A DNA stretch of 22,449 bases from an uncultured Collinsella sp. (GCA_902470915.1 CABRIB010000024.1:1-22449); one strand, 5' to 3'; shown: positions 1 through 8,976, counted from the first letter of the stretch. A program made the numbers and translations. Notes: generated by a model not told the origin, from the sequence alone.

Positions 1-27
1 GGGCTCGGAGATGTGTATAAGAGACAG
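1..27. other. Nextera adapter remnant (not genomic)
   Basis: Bases 9-27 are exactly the 19-bp Tn5 mosaic end, AGATGTGTATAAGAGACAG. They are preceded by GGGCTCGG, the inner part of the Nextera read-2 transposase adapter. Genomic sequence starts at base 28. Any protein or open frame crossing base 27 is an artefact. Confidence 0.98.
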
Positions 28-989
28 ATATAGAGTCGTTCCGAGACCTCGCGCAGCTGCAGATAGTTGCGTGGCCAGCGATGGCCGTTGAGCGTCGAGG
101 CAGCCTCCTCGGACATACTCGGAGCGGCAGTTCCAAAGACATCTGACAGATATGACAAATACCGCGCAACCTTTTTCGATGCGCCACCCTGCTCGGCAAT
201 CGCAGGCGCCACACTTACTGCACACGCCAAGCGCTCGGTTACAAAAGCGGCCTGATCGCTTTCGCCACCGCCCGGCATATCATTTGCCGTCAGAACCACA
301 CGGCAACGCGCGGCCAGCGCCGTGTCGGTCATCGTAGAGACAAGCTCGCGCAGACGCTGCGGCGAAAGTGCATGCCAGCCGCCAATGCAAAGGGTCAGCC
401 TTGCCTGGAACAGCGGCGATTCCGAGCTTTTGAGTAGATGGCGCCAGCCGCGATCTGTGAGCTCGTCAAGTACCACGGACACAAAGGGTTCGTCAGCATA
501 AGGCCCATCCAGATAGAGGCGTTTTGCAATCTCTGACTGGCCAGCACCCAGTTCGCCCTCCAACATGAGGGGCACGCCGCGGGCATAGCTTTCGCAGACG
601 GGGCCAGCGACCGCAGCGGCACCCTCGACAATGCCATACGCGCTTGCCTCGTAGCGCGCCTCGACCTCATCTGCGTTAAGCCACTCAATACCCGCATGTG
701 CCGCCACACCGTGCACCTCGCGGACCACGACTACCCAAAGCGCGCCGTATTCCTTGGCGACCGGACGCACCGTAAGGCTCAAGCGCCCTCCCGCATGTCC
801 CATCACCAGGCGCGTGCCGTTGCCCACGCGCCCCAGGCGCGCGGCGACAAATGCCGCGACATCTTGCTCGAGCGCGACATCATCCATGGTCGAAATCGCC
901 ACGCGTCCATGCCCATCGATTGCCAACGCCGAGGCCCCGGCAGCAGCCAAGGCCTCGATCAAGATTTGTAGCTTGGCGTCACTGTTCAT
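28..989 (-). CDS. Degenerate sigma-54-type AAA+ transcriptional regulator (C-terminus missing)
   Basis: The minus-strand frame is open from an ATG at 989 to the contig edge, giving 320 codons without a stop. About 120 N-terminal residues (possible sensory part) precede a segment resembling the AAA+ domain of sigma-54 activators. A Walker-A-like GELGAGQS lies near residues 145-152, a region like the second half of the ATPase at about 180-235, and a C-lid-like WPRNYLQLREVSERLYI near 305-321. The P-loop lysine is replaced by Gln151 and I see no GAFTGA sigma-54 contact loop. By family knowledge such proteins bind DNA through a C-terminal FIS-type helix, which would lie beyond the edge; here ATP-driven sigma-54 activation looks unlikely. 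The start has only a weak upstream GAGGA. It follows the YeiH gene on the same strand after about 265 bases, so they may be co-transcribed. Function is inferred from motifs only. Confidence 0.6.
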
Positions 990-1113
990 ACTGCGCCCCG
1001 TCCTCGGCGCCACGCCGCCACCGACGGCCGCGCGGGCGAGTGTTTCAAAATTGAACGATATTGCTCACCAAACACTATAGGGCAGAAGCCGCCGTCCTGC
1101 GAGTATATGAGTT

Positions 1114-1139
1114 GCCCCGCATCGCCATCCTGGCGGGGC
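1114..1139 (-). terminator. Hairpin after the yeiH-like gene
   Basis: GCCCCGC (1114-1120) and GCGGGGC (1133-1139) form a 7-bp GC stem with a 12-base loop that can itself pair (CGCCA/TGGCG). It lies downstream of the YeiH gene on the minus strand but lacks a good T run, so termination is uncertain. The rest of 990-1254 shows a small TTCAA/TTGAA inverted repeat near 1050 and no gene. Confidence 0.35.
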
Positions 1140-1254
1140 GATAAGAGCTCTTCGGGACCTATAAACCTGCGGACAAGCCATACCCGCAAGAGCTCCTATC
1201 GCTCCACCGCGAGGATGCGCTCACCAGCACGCAGCACGCAAATAAGCTACTTCT

Positions 1255-2289
1255 CTACCAGATTCCCAGCACGTGCTGCATTCCCAAACTCATGCACGCA
1301 ATGCCAATCCAGCAGCAAAAGCCCAATGCGATGGGCTTGCCGCCCTTTTTGACCAGCTCGACAATATCGGTATTAAAGCCAATAGCCGCCATGGCCATCA
1401 CGATAAAGAACTTCGACAGCTCCTTGATGGGCGCCGTAATGGATGCAGGAAGCTGAAGCACCGTGGTGATTACGCTCGCCAGCACAAAGAACAGCACGAA
1501 CATGGGAAACGCGCGTTTAAGCGAGAACGTGCTTTTGGCGTCGCCGCCGGCCTTGCGCGCCAGATGCATCTGCCAGCATGCGAGAACCAACGTAATGGGA
1601 ATAATGGCCAGCGTCCTGGTGAGCTTGACCACCGTGGCGCTTTCGAGCACATTGGCGCCGGGATGCATACTGTCCCAGGCGCTCGCCGCAGCCGTTACCG
1701 ACGAGGTGTCGTTGATGGCGGTGCCGGCAAACAGGCCAAAGCCCTCGTTGGTCAGCCCGAGCATGCCGCCGAGCGTCGGAAACACGAGCGCCGCGATAAC
1801 GTTAAACAGGAAGATGACCGAAATAGCCTGGGCAATCTCGCGATCGTCAGCGTCGATGACGGGTGCGGTCGCGGCGATGGCAGAACCGCCGCAAATCGAC
1901 GAACCCACGCCCACAAGCGTCGCGATCTTGCCCGGCACGTTCATAACGCGGCAGAGCACGAAGGCGATGACAAGCGAGGTCGAGATCGTCGCCACGATAA
2001 TCGGCAGCGACTGAGCGCCTTTGGACAGAATCTGCGAGAGGTTCATGCCAAAGCCAAGCAGGATAACCGCGTACTGCAAGACTTTTTTGGACGTATAGGT
2101 GACGCCGGCGGCGAGCTGTTCGCGACGATTCTTGGGAAAGACGAGCGCCAGGACCATGCCAACGAGGATGGCGAATACCGGACCGCCGACCACCTCAACC
2201 TGTTTGCCGAGCAACGTCGCGGGAATGGCGATGATCAGGCAGAACAAGACGCCTTTCCAGCGCTCGCGTACGATATTTGCCAGTTGCAT
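1255..2289 (-). CDS. YeiH/UPF0324-family putative sulfate exporter membrane protein
   Basis: A 344-residue integral membrane protein, the usual length for the YeiH (UPF0324) family. Around ten hydrophobic segments span the whole length. Two family hallmarks are visible: the glycine/serine-rich loop VGVGSSICGGSAIAA at about 126-140 and GTAINDTSSVTAAA at about 190-203. The family is annotated as putative sulfate or organosulfur exporters, with weak experimental support; the substrate here is unknown. The ATG at 2289 is preceded by AAGGA about nine bases upstream. The gene is divergent from a GntR/FCD regulator at 2453, which makes that regulator its likely controller. The sigma-54-like regulator gene lies downstream on the same strand. 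Confidence 0.88.
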   Translation of the reverse strand: MQLANIVRERWKGVLFCLIIAIPATLLGKQVEVVGGPVFAILVGMVLALVFPKNRREQLAAGVTYTSKKVLQYAVILLGFGMNLSQILSKGAQSLPIIVATISTSLVIAFVLCRVMNVPGKIATLVGVGSSICGGSAIAATAPVIDADDREIAQAISVIFLFNVIAALVFPTLGGMLGLTNEGFGLFAGTAINDTSSVTAAASAWDSMHPGANVLESATVVKLTRTLAIIPITLVLACWQMHLARKAGGDAKSTFSLKRAFPMFVLFFVLASVITTVLQLPASITAPIKELSKFFIVMAMAAIGFNTDIVELVKKGGKPIALGFCCWIGIACMSLGMQHVLGIW

Positions 2290-2375
2290 ATGGGATTCCT
2301 TCTTTCTATTTCACGTTTGCGACGGCTTATGATACGGCAACATTGAGCACAGCCTTGCGCAAACACAGACTAAGA

Positions 2376-2435
2376 TGCCGCGATAGTTCTCAGGCAACAG
2401 CCGAATTACCCACCGCGGAGAGCTGATTCGCGGCA
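2376..2435. promoter_or_regulatory. Long inverted repeat in the yeiH/gntR divergent region
   Basis: TGCCGCGA (2376-2383) and TCGCGGCA (2428-2435) are perfect complements. Just inside, AGTTCTC (2385-2391) pairs with GAGAGCT (2418-2424) with one G-T wobble. The result is a bulged stem of about 15 bp over a 26-base loop. It sits between two divergent genes and abuts a CATAAT (2434-2439) that could be the -10 box of the GntR gene. It may be the operator or a leader hairpin; which is not decided by sequence. Confidence 0.4.
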
Positions 2436-2452
2436 TAATTAACAACTGACAT

Positions 2453-3184
2453 ATGAGTTTGATAGAACAGTTGCGAGGCGCTATGGAAGAATCGATGCAC
2501 GTCGGCGAGCAGGAAACGAGCCTACAGGACCAGTCCTACCACACCATTCGACGCAAAATCGTCTACCTGGACTACAAGCCGGGCGAAAAGCTGGGCGTCA
2601 AGCAGCTTTGCGATGACCTGGACATGGGTCGCACGCCCGTGCGCGAGGCTTTGGTTCGTTTGGCGCAGGAAGGCCTGGTGCGCACCGTGCCCCAGAGCGG
2701 CACCTACGTCTCGCCCATCAACCTCACCCTTGCCGAGAGTGCCTGTTACATCCGCGAGCATCTGGAAAAGCAGGTGATTGTGGAGTGCTGTGCGCGCGCC
2801 ACGTCGGCCGGCATCGAGCAGCTCGACCGCGCCATCGTGCTGCAGGAAAAGGCCATGGCCGAGGAGGATCGCATCGGCTTCTTTTTGAGCGACAACCTCA
2901 TGCATCACATGATTTTTAGCATCGCATGTCGCAGCACCGTGTGGTCGTGGCTCGAAGAGACCAATGCCGACCTTGAGCGCTTCCGCTGGCTGCGCGCTGC
3001 CACGCAGGTTCTCGACAATCAGGACATCGTGAACGAGCACAAGCAGATTCGCCGCGCTATCGCCGGTCGCGACCCCATCGAAGCGAGCTTTTTGGTCAGC
3101 AAGCACCTGCACATGATGTTCCGCAACCAAACCGAGGTCCTGGACCAGTTCCCCGAGTACTTCGAGACCAGCAAGCTCCGCTAA
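2453..3184 (+). CDS. GntR-family regulator, FadR/VanR-type (FCD domain)
   Basis: A DNA-binding transcriptional regulator. An N-terminal winged helix (about residues 25-90) contains the GntR signature MGRTPVREALVRLAQEGLV followed by the wing QSGTYVSP. The helical FCD ligand-binding domain (about 95-230) shows the expected spaced Asp/His metal or ligand residues (DNLMHHMIF, EHKQIRRAI, KHLHMMF). The ATG at 2453 has no clear ribosome site. The ATG at 2483 has GAGG a few bases upstream, and if CATAAT at 2434-2439 is the -10 box, the start at 2483 (233 residues) is more likely. The gene is divergent from the YeiH-family transporter, the usual arrangement for a local regulator. FCD regulators respond to small carboxylates or sugar acids; the effector here is unknown. 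Confidence 0.85.
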   Translation: MSLIEQLRGAMEESMHVGEQETSLQDQSYHTIRRKIVYLDYKPGEKLGVKQLCDDLDMGRTPVREALVRLAQEGLVRTVPQSGTYVSPINLTLAESACYIREHLEKQVIVECCARATSAGIEQLDRAIVLQEKAMAEEDRIGFFLSDNLMHHMIFSIACRSTVWSWLEETNADLERFRWLRAATQVLDNQDIVNEHKQIRRAIAGRDPIEASFLVSKHLHMMFRNQTEVLDQFPEYFETSKLR

Positions 3185-3228
3185 CCTACCAAAAAAGGAC
3201 AGGTTCATTTTGGCAGGTTTTATCCGAG
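3185..3228 (+). repeat. Dispersed palindromic repeat, copy 1
   Basis: It reads CCTACC, A-rich, GGACAGG, T-rich, GGCAGG, TTTTATCCGAG. It begins on the base right after the GntR stop codon TAA. The half-sites CCTACC/GGACAGG/GGCAGG allow alternative hairpins; this is the most diverged of four copies (others at 5344, 9952 and 10428). Confidence 0.8.
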
Positions 3229-3238
3229 CAAATGTAAC

Positions 3239-3274
3239 AAGGCCCGGCTCCGTCTTGATGCGGAGCCGGGCCTT
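3239..3274. terminator. Bidirectional terminator between gntR and glmS
   Basis: AAGGCCCGGCTCCG (3239-3252) and CGGAGCCGGGCCTT (3261-3274) form a perfect 14-bp stem with an 8-base loop. It lies between convergent genes, so it can stop transcripts of both the GntR gene (plus) and glmS (minus). There is only a short T tract on either side. Confidence 0.8.
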
Positions 3275-3297
3275 AGTCGCTAGAACGGCGGAACCAA

Positions 3298-5145
<1,848 letters not shown>

Positions 5146-5246
5146 AAGATAAATCCCTTCGTTCGCGTGACTGCAAGACGTCCACGCACAAGGGGCGCTG
5201 AGACGTACAACGTTCGAGTATTGTACTCACGCAAACGCAAGCTGAT

Positions 5247-5279
5247 ATACCAGAAGTGGTATCTCAACTTAGATACCAC
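5247..5279. promoter_or_regulatory. Palindromic operator candidate upstream of glmS
   Basis: GTGGTATC (5256-5263) and GATACCAC (5272-5279) form a perfect 8-bp inverted repeat with an 8-base spacer. A third half-site, ATACCA, lies at 5247-5252 and pairs with TGGTAT at 5257-5262. The site is about 110 bases upstream of glmS. TGGTAT-type half-sites resemble those of GntR-family amino-sugar regulators, but no such regulator is next to it; the divergent gene is LacI-type. Confidence 0.5.
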
Positions 5280-5343
5280 CCGATGCACACATGCCCAAAC
5301 CACCACGATGGGGACAGGCGCCTTTGTGGTGGCCTGGGCTCCA

Positions 5344-5394
5344 GCGTTTGCCCAGATAAAACCTGCCAAAATAAACCTGTCCCTAATTGGCAGG
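5344..5394 (-). repeat. Dispersed palindromic repeat, copy 2
   Basis: On the minus strand it reads CCTGCCAATT, AGGGACAGG, TTTATTTTGGCAGG, TTTTATCTGGG, then AAACGC. The last part is shared with copy 4, so the conserved unit is about 50 bp. This is the only copy in inverse orientation relative to the others. Confidence 0.85.
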
Positions 5395-5396
5395 TT

Positions 5397-5427
5397 TTGA
5401 CACCCCAGGGGCGGGCGATGCTACAAT
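5397..5427 (+). promoter_or_regulatory. Promoter of the first LacI gene
   Basis: A perfect -35 TTGACA (5397-5402) and a -10 TACAAT (5422-5427) are preceded by TGC, making an extended -10. The spacing is 19 bases, longer than optimal. The -35 box begins three bases past the edge of repeat copy 2. Confidence 0.6.
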
Positions 5428-5462
5428 CTGGCTTGTACTTGAAACGCATCAAAGGGGCCGCT

Positions 5463-6575
5463 ATGGCAAAGGTTAAAATCAGCGACGTCGCGCGCGAAGC
5501 CGGGGTTTCGTTGGGCACGGTTTCCAACGCGCTCAACCATCCCGAAAAGCTGCGCCCCGAGACCCTCAAGCTCATTAACGAGACCATCAATCGCCTTGGC
5601 TACCTGCCCAACCAAAGCGCTCGTCAGCTCGCGGGCGGCGCCACCAAGTCCTTTGGCTTGGTGCTCCCCCGTCTCGACCACGGTTTTTCGCTCCAAATTG
5701 CCAGCGGCGCCCATAACGAGGCCCGCAAGCACGGTTACGACCTACTCATCGCCAACGCCGATAACGACGATATTCTCGAGGACCATTACCTGCGTTACTT
5801 TATGGGCACGCAAATGTCCGGCGTCATGGTTCAGCCCATGGCATCCCCCGACTGGCACCCCGCTATGACCAAGATGCCCGTGCCGATTGTCCACCTGGAC
5901 ATCCATTGCTCCGCGCCCGGCTACTACGTAGCGGCCGACAACGAGGCGCAGGGGCGCATTATCGCCGAGCTCGCCATCGCCCGCGGCGCACGCCATATCA
6001 CCGTTGTGGGCAGAGCGGCATTCATGCAGCTCACCCTGCGCGTACTTGGCATTCACAAGGCTCTCGCCCTGCATCCCGATATCAAAATTGAAGTCATTGA
6101 CGCCGGAGAGTGGAATACCGCAGCCGACGGCTACAGTATTGGTGCTCAGATTGCCGGGCGCCCTGCCGACGAACGCCCCGATTTTGTCGTCGGCCTGACC
6201 GACGTGCTAGCCTCGGGCGTTATCTCGGCATTGGTCGACAAAGGCATCTCCGTCCCCGAGCAGGTTCGCGTGGCCGGATGCGACGGCAACCCGCTCGCTT
6301 GGAGCGGATCGGTCCCGCTCACTACGGTAGCGCCCCCGGGCTACGAGATTGGCCGCAAGGGTGTCCAACTGCTCATGGAGCAAATCGAGAACAAGGTCCC
6401 GACAAAGACCAAGCATATCCACGTCGGCTCTGCCGCGCGCACCGTCACCGCAGCCACCACCGCGGAGGACATCAACCGCCAAGAACTCGTGCGGCCGTTC
6501 CTGCTGGAACGCGCCAGCACCCAGGCAAGCAGCCAGACCGACGCCACGGCCATCAACCTCGGCGCGTATCTATAG
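5463..6575 (+). CDS. LacI-family transcriptional regulator
   Basis: A 370-residue DNA-binding regulator. The LacI helix-turn-helix and hinge are at the N-terminus (KISDVAREAGVSLGTVSNALN, then LGYLPNQSARQLAGG). A periplasmic-binding-protein-like sensor domain follows (FGLVLPRLDHGFSLQIASG, GVMVQP, HLDIH, DNEAQGR, GCDGNPLAWSGSVPLTTV). An acidic/serine-rich C-terminal tail of about 30 residues is longer than usual. The ATG at 5463 has AAAGGGG eight bases upstream; earlier in-frame ATGs lie before the promoter. It is divergent from glmS. Its operon partner to the right was probably separated by the IS insertion, so its target is unclear. Inference: it controls a sugar utilisation gene set, possibly itself. 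Confidence 0.93.
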   Translation: MAKVKISDVAREAGVSLGTVSNALNHPEKLRPETLKLINETINRLGYLPNQSARQLAGGATKSFGLVLPRLDHGFSLQIASGAHNEARKHGYDLLIANADNDDILEDHYLRYFMGTQMSGVMVQPMASPDWHPAMTKMPVPIVHLDIHCSAPGYYVAADNEAQGRIIAELAIARGARHITVVGRAAFMQLTLRVLGIHKALALHPDIKIEVIDAGEWNTAADGYSIGAQIAGRPADERPDFVVGLTDVLASGVISALVDKGISVPEQVRVAGCDGNPLAWSGSVPLTTVAPPGYEIGRKGVQLLMEQIENKVPTKTKHIHVGSAARTVTAATTAEDINRQELVRPFLLERASTQASSQTDATAINLGAYL

Positions 6576-6609
6576 TACGCCCGCAAGTATGCTAAGTCGC
6601 CGCTCAAGC

Positions 6610-6641
6610 AAAAGAGGCCCGACCATTGCCGGACCCCTTTT
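6610..6641 (+). terminator. Terminator of the LacI gene
   Basis: AAAAGAGGCCCG (6610-6621) pairs with CGGACCCCTTTT (6630-6641), a 12-bp stem with two mismatches and an 8-base loop ending in a T run. It fits the 3' end of the LacI transcript. The IS left repeat starts two bases later. Confidence 0.6.
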
Positions 6642-6674
6642 AATATGAGCAGGACATTGTCAAGAGGCAAAATC

Positions 6675-6706
6675 GGGCCTGGCCCCAACGATATGGGGTC
6701 AGGCCC
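6675..6706 (-). terminator. Strong hairpin in the IS 3' end
   Basis: GGGCCTGGCCCC (6675-6686) and GGGGTCAGGCCC (6695-6706) form a 12-bp stem with one wobble and an 8-base loop. Read on the transposase strand it is followed by GATTTTG, so it may end the transposase or guide-RNA transcript. Alternatively it is a REP-like target hairpin next to which the element inserted. Confidence 0.5.
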
Positions 6707-6961
6707 TCTCCCTATATCAGCCCGTCCGCGGCGACCTCGGCGTGTCTTACCGACGCTCGTCTTTGCAGTTTAATATCCGCCCGCGGCGATCTCTCGCTGG
6801 GCAATCCGTTGCTACGGCTGAGGCTTCTACGTCGAACCGACAGTCTGTGCACGCGTGTGGCGCCCTGGGCGCTCGCAGAAAAGGGACCTGAGGTTCGCCT
6901 CAACGGCTTCGGATCGAACCGCTTCCGGGGTGATCGGCTTATGTGCGGGGGACCGGCCCCC
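6707..6961 (-). ncRNA. Candidate bridge/seek RNA region of the IS110 element
   Basis: About 255 bases with no convincing gene lie between the transposase stop and the hairpin at 6675-6706. They contain paired segments, for example TGAGG-TTCG-CCTCA near 6890-6903 and GGTTCG/CGAACC flanking it. Known biology: IS110 recombinases use an RNA encoded in a non-coding end to pair with donor and target DNA, and in the IS1111 branch this lies downstream of the recombinase. Assigning the RNA to this segment is inference from length, position and pairing; boundaries and guide loops were not determined. Confidence 0.35.
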
Positions 6962-8074
6962 CTACGCCTCCTCGGCCATGAGGCCGACCGCCCACACCCA
7001 GCAGGCGAGCTCGCGCGCCGTGGCCACGTTCGCCTTGTTGCCGTGGACCCCGCGCGCGAGCAGCGCCTCCCGCCTCTCGGCCAGCCTCCGCACGCCCTTG
7101 GCGGCATGCCTGCGGGCGCCCCGGTCCGGGGCCTGGCCCTTGGCGAGGTCCTTCGGCCGCCCCGAGCACGTCAGGTAGTGCCACGCGGCCTCGACCAGCG
7201 CCTTCCTCAGGTGCTTGTTGCCGGCCTTGGTGATCGCGCCCCTGCGGTCGCTCTCCCCGCTGGAGTGCTCGGAGGGCGTCAGGCCGACCCACGCCGCGAA
7301 CGAGCGGGCGTTCCTGAACCTCGAGAACTCGCCGGCCTCGAACACGAGGTCGGCGGCGGACGCGGTGTCTACGCCCTTGAGGCAGCGGAGGGAGTCGACC
7401 CTCTTCCTCCACCTGGGCTTGCGGGCCTCGGCCTCGACGAGCCCCTCGAGCCTCGCCTTCTCCTCCGCCGCCCGCCTGACCGCGTCGACGTAGTAGGCGA
7501 GCACGTCGTTGTCGGCCCCCTCCGCGAACCTTATCGACTCGATCCAGGACCAGTGCGCCCGGGTCCAGTTGCCCTTCCTGCGGCCGGTGGGCGTCCTCTC
7601 GTCGAAGACGAGCCCGTGCCTGAGCAGGAACTTGGAGAGCCGCTGCTTCGAGCGCGAGAGGTCGTCCCTCGCGTCCTCGAGCGCCCTGGTCAGGTCGCGG
7701 GCGGCCTCGCACTCGTCGTCGGGGACCCACACCTCGACCACGTTGCCGACCGACAGCATGCGGGCGAGGAACTCGGCGTCGTTGCGGTCGTTCTTCCTGC
7801 GCCTGTCCGCGCTGGGCTTGATCATCTTCGAGACGGCGCCGACCACGCAGTCGACCCCCAGGCCGGAAAGCCTCTTCTGCAGGTCGAAGCCCGTGACCCC
7901 GGACTCGTACACGCACCTGGCCCTGGGGTCCACGGACCGCACCCACTCCGCGACGGCGCCGGCGTCGTAGCCGAAGGTCGCGGCACGTACCTCCCCGGTC
8001 ATGACGTCGAGGGAGACGGCCTTTATCGAGCGGGCGTGGACGTCGAGGCCGACGAAGGTGGTAGTATCGAGCAT
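6962..8074 (-). CDS. IS110-family transposase (DEDD recombinase)
   Basis: A 370-residue recombinase for cut-out and insertion of the element. The N-terminal RuvC-like DEDD domain begins FVGLDVHARSIKAVSLD, with Asp11. Glu57 lies in YESG, and Asp96 and Asp99 in KNDRNDAE. A central coiled region (about 120-220) follows. The C-terminal Tnp_20-type domain reads LRCLKGVDTASAADLVFEAG, FAAWVGLTPSEHSSGES, then GNKHLRKALVEAAWHY, containing the candidate catalytic serine near 271-275. All key residues are present, so it looks intact. An ATG at 8089 is possible, but GGAAGGGG directly precedes the ATG at 8074, which I take as the start. It is on the opposite strand to the LacI gene and the same strand as the HAD gene. 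Confidence 0.93.
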   Translation of the reverse strand: MLDTTTFVGLDVHARSIKAVSLDVMTGEVRAATFGYDAGAVAEWVRSVDPRARCVYESGVTGFDLQKRLSGLGVDCVVGAVSKMIKPSADRRRKNDRNDAEFLARMLSVGNVVEVWVPDDECEAARDLTRALEDARDDLSRSKQRLSKFLLRHGLVFDERTPTGRRKGNWTRAHWSWIESIRFAEGADNDVLAYYVDAVRRAAEEKARLEGLVEAEARKPRWRKRVDSLRCLKGVDTASAADLVFEAGEFSRFRNARSFAAWVGLTPSEHSSGESDRRGAITKAGNKHLRKALVEAAWHYLTCSGRPKDLAKGQAPDRGARRHAAKGVRRLAERREALLARGVHGNKANVATARELACWVWAVGLMAEEA

Positions 8075-8086
8075 GGGAGCCCCTTC

Positions 8087-8158
8087 CATGAATGCGGCGT
8101 GGCCGCCACGGTTGGATTAGACACTCACCATTGTCGGCCTAATCCGCGGTCTTTCATG
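8087..8158 (-). promoter_or_regulatory. Structured leader of the transposase
   Basis: CATGAA (8087-8092) and TTCATG (8153-8158) enclose two hairpins. One is CGTGG-CCG-CCACG (8098-8110), and the other is GGATTAG/CTAATCC (8114-8120 and 8139-8145) with an 18-base loop. Together they make a three-way-junction-like fold directly upstream of the transposase ribosome site. It may limit translation from read-through transcripts or be part of a guide RNA in the upstream end. From 8197 to 8248 I see only a CAATTGC/GCAATTG repeat (8221-8247), possibly the end of the HAD transcript. Confidence 0.4.
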
Positions 8159-8248
8159 CAGCAGGGGCTCTCAATGTTTTTATGTCCTGCTCATATCGTC
8201 TGTTTAAGCGCAAACGTAAGCAATTGCTCGTTTCAACGCCGCAATTGT

Positions 8249-8899
8249 CTAGCGCACGGCCTTGACCGCCGCCGCCAGATCGAACAGCGTATCGAGCACG
8301 GCCTCGCAGCCATCCACCACGTCCTGCGGCAGCGGCACGATATCGGGGACGGCAAAGACATGGCAGCCGGCCGTAATGCCCGAGACGCAGCCGTTGCGCG
8401 AATCCTCGACCACGGCACATTCCTCGGGAGCAAAGCCCACGCGCTCGCAGGCGAGCAGATACATCTCGGGGTCGGGCTTGCCGTGCACGACGTCCTCGCC
8501 ACACGTTACCGTTTCAAACTTGTCAAAAAGACCGACCATCTTAAGGTTGCGCTCGGCCGTAACAAGGCGCGACGACGTCGCAAGGCCCACGTGATAGCCC
8601 GCAGCCAGCAGCTCGTCTATGCACTCGGCGGCGCCGGCCTTAAGTTCCAGTTCGGTCTTGACCATCTCGTCGCGAATCTCCTTGTGGCGACGATAGACCG
8701 CCTCGGTGGTTTCGTGGCTGCCGTAATGCTTATCGAGGATGTCCATAACATCGGGCAGCGTGCGGCCGATAAACTGATGGATCAGCGCTTCATCAATCGC
8801 GAGCCCCAGCTCAGCGGCGCCTGCCTTCCAGGCCTTAATCCCCAAACGCTCGGTATCGACCAGCGTTCCATCCATGTCAAAAATAACAGCCTTGATCAT
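8249..8899 (-). CDS. HAD-superfamily hydrolase, beta-phosphoglucomutase-like
   Basis: A 216-residue cytoplasmic phosphatase or phosphomutase of HAD subfamily I with an alpha-helical C1 cap. Motif I is FDMDGTLVDTE (nucleophile Asp8, acid/base Asp10), motif II is ATSSR, motif III lysine is in GKPDPEMY, and motif IV is VVEDSRNG. The cap occupies about residues 17-85. Such proteins dephosphorylate or isomerise sugar phosphates; the substrate cannot be read from sequence. An upstream in-frame ATG exists at 8986, but GGGGGA lies just before the ATG at 8899 and HAD proteins begin a few residues before DxDG, so 8899 is preferred. It is divergent from larE. Confidence 0.9.
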   Translation of the reverse strand: MIKAVIFDMDGTLVDTERLGIKAWKAGAAELGLAIDEALIHQFIGRTLPDVMDILDKHYGSHETTEAVYRRHKEIRDEMVKTELELKAGAAECIDELLAAGYHVGLATSSRLVTAERNLKMVGLFDKFETVTCGEDVVHGKPDPEMYLLACERVGFAPEECAVVEDSRNGCVSGITAGCHVFAVPDIVPLPQDVVDGCEAVLDTLFDLAAAVKAVR

Positions 8900-8959
8900 A
8901 TCGGTCCCCCATCGACTCTCGCTGTCGCGTTGCTGCAACTCTACCGCATTTGGCAACTT

Positions 8960-8976
8960 GTATATAACGTATATAC
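8960..8976. promoter_or_regulatory. AT-rich palindrome in the HAD/larE divergent region
   Basis: GTATATA (8960-8966) and TATATAC (8970-8976) are separated by ACG, a perfect 7-bp inverted repeat. It is about 60 bases upstream of the HAD start and 97 upstream of larE. It is a possible operator or overlapping -10 region. Confidence 0.4.

Larger units (their letters stand above)
6643..8196 (-). mobile_element. IS110-family insertion sequence
   Basis: The element is defined by its DEDD transposase (6962-8074) and by a perfect 15-bp inverted repeat: ATATGAGCAGGACAT at 6643-6657 and its complement at 8182-8196. Span between outer edges is 1554 bp, a normal IS110-group size. IS110 elements typically lack true terminal repeats; the IS1111 branch has subterminal ones, so exact ends may differ by some bases. 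No target duplication is visible, as expected. The element has about 320 bases of non-coding DNA downstream of the transposase and about 120 upstream. Its codons are markedly more G/C-ending than those of the neighbouring genes, consistent with transfer. Confidence 0.75.

Noticed and set aside
5146..5462. glmS ribozyme in the glmS leader
   Set aside because: The leader shows only short palindromes and a dispersed repeat. I recognise no ribozyme core.
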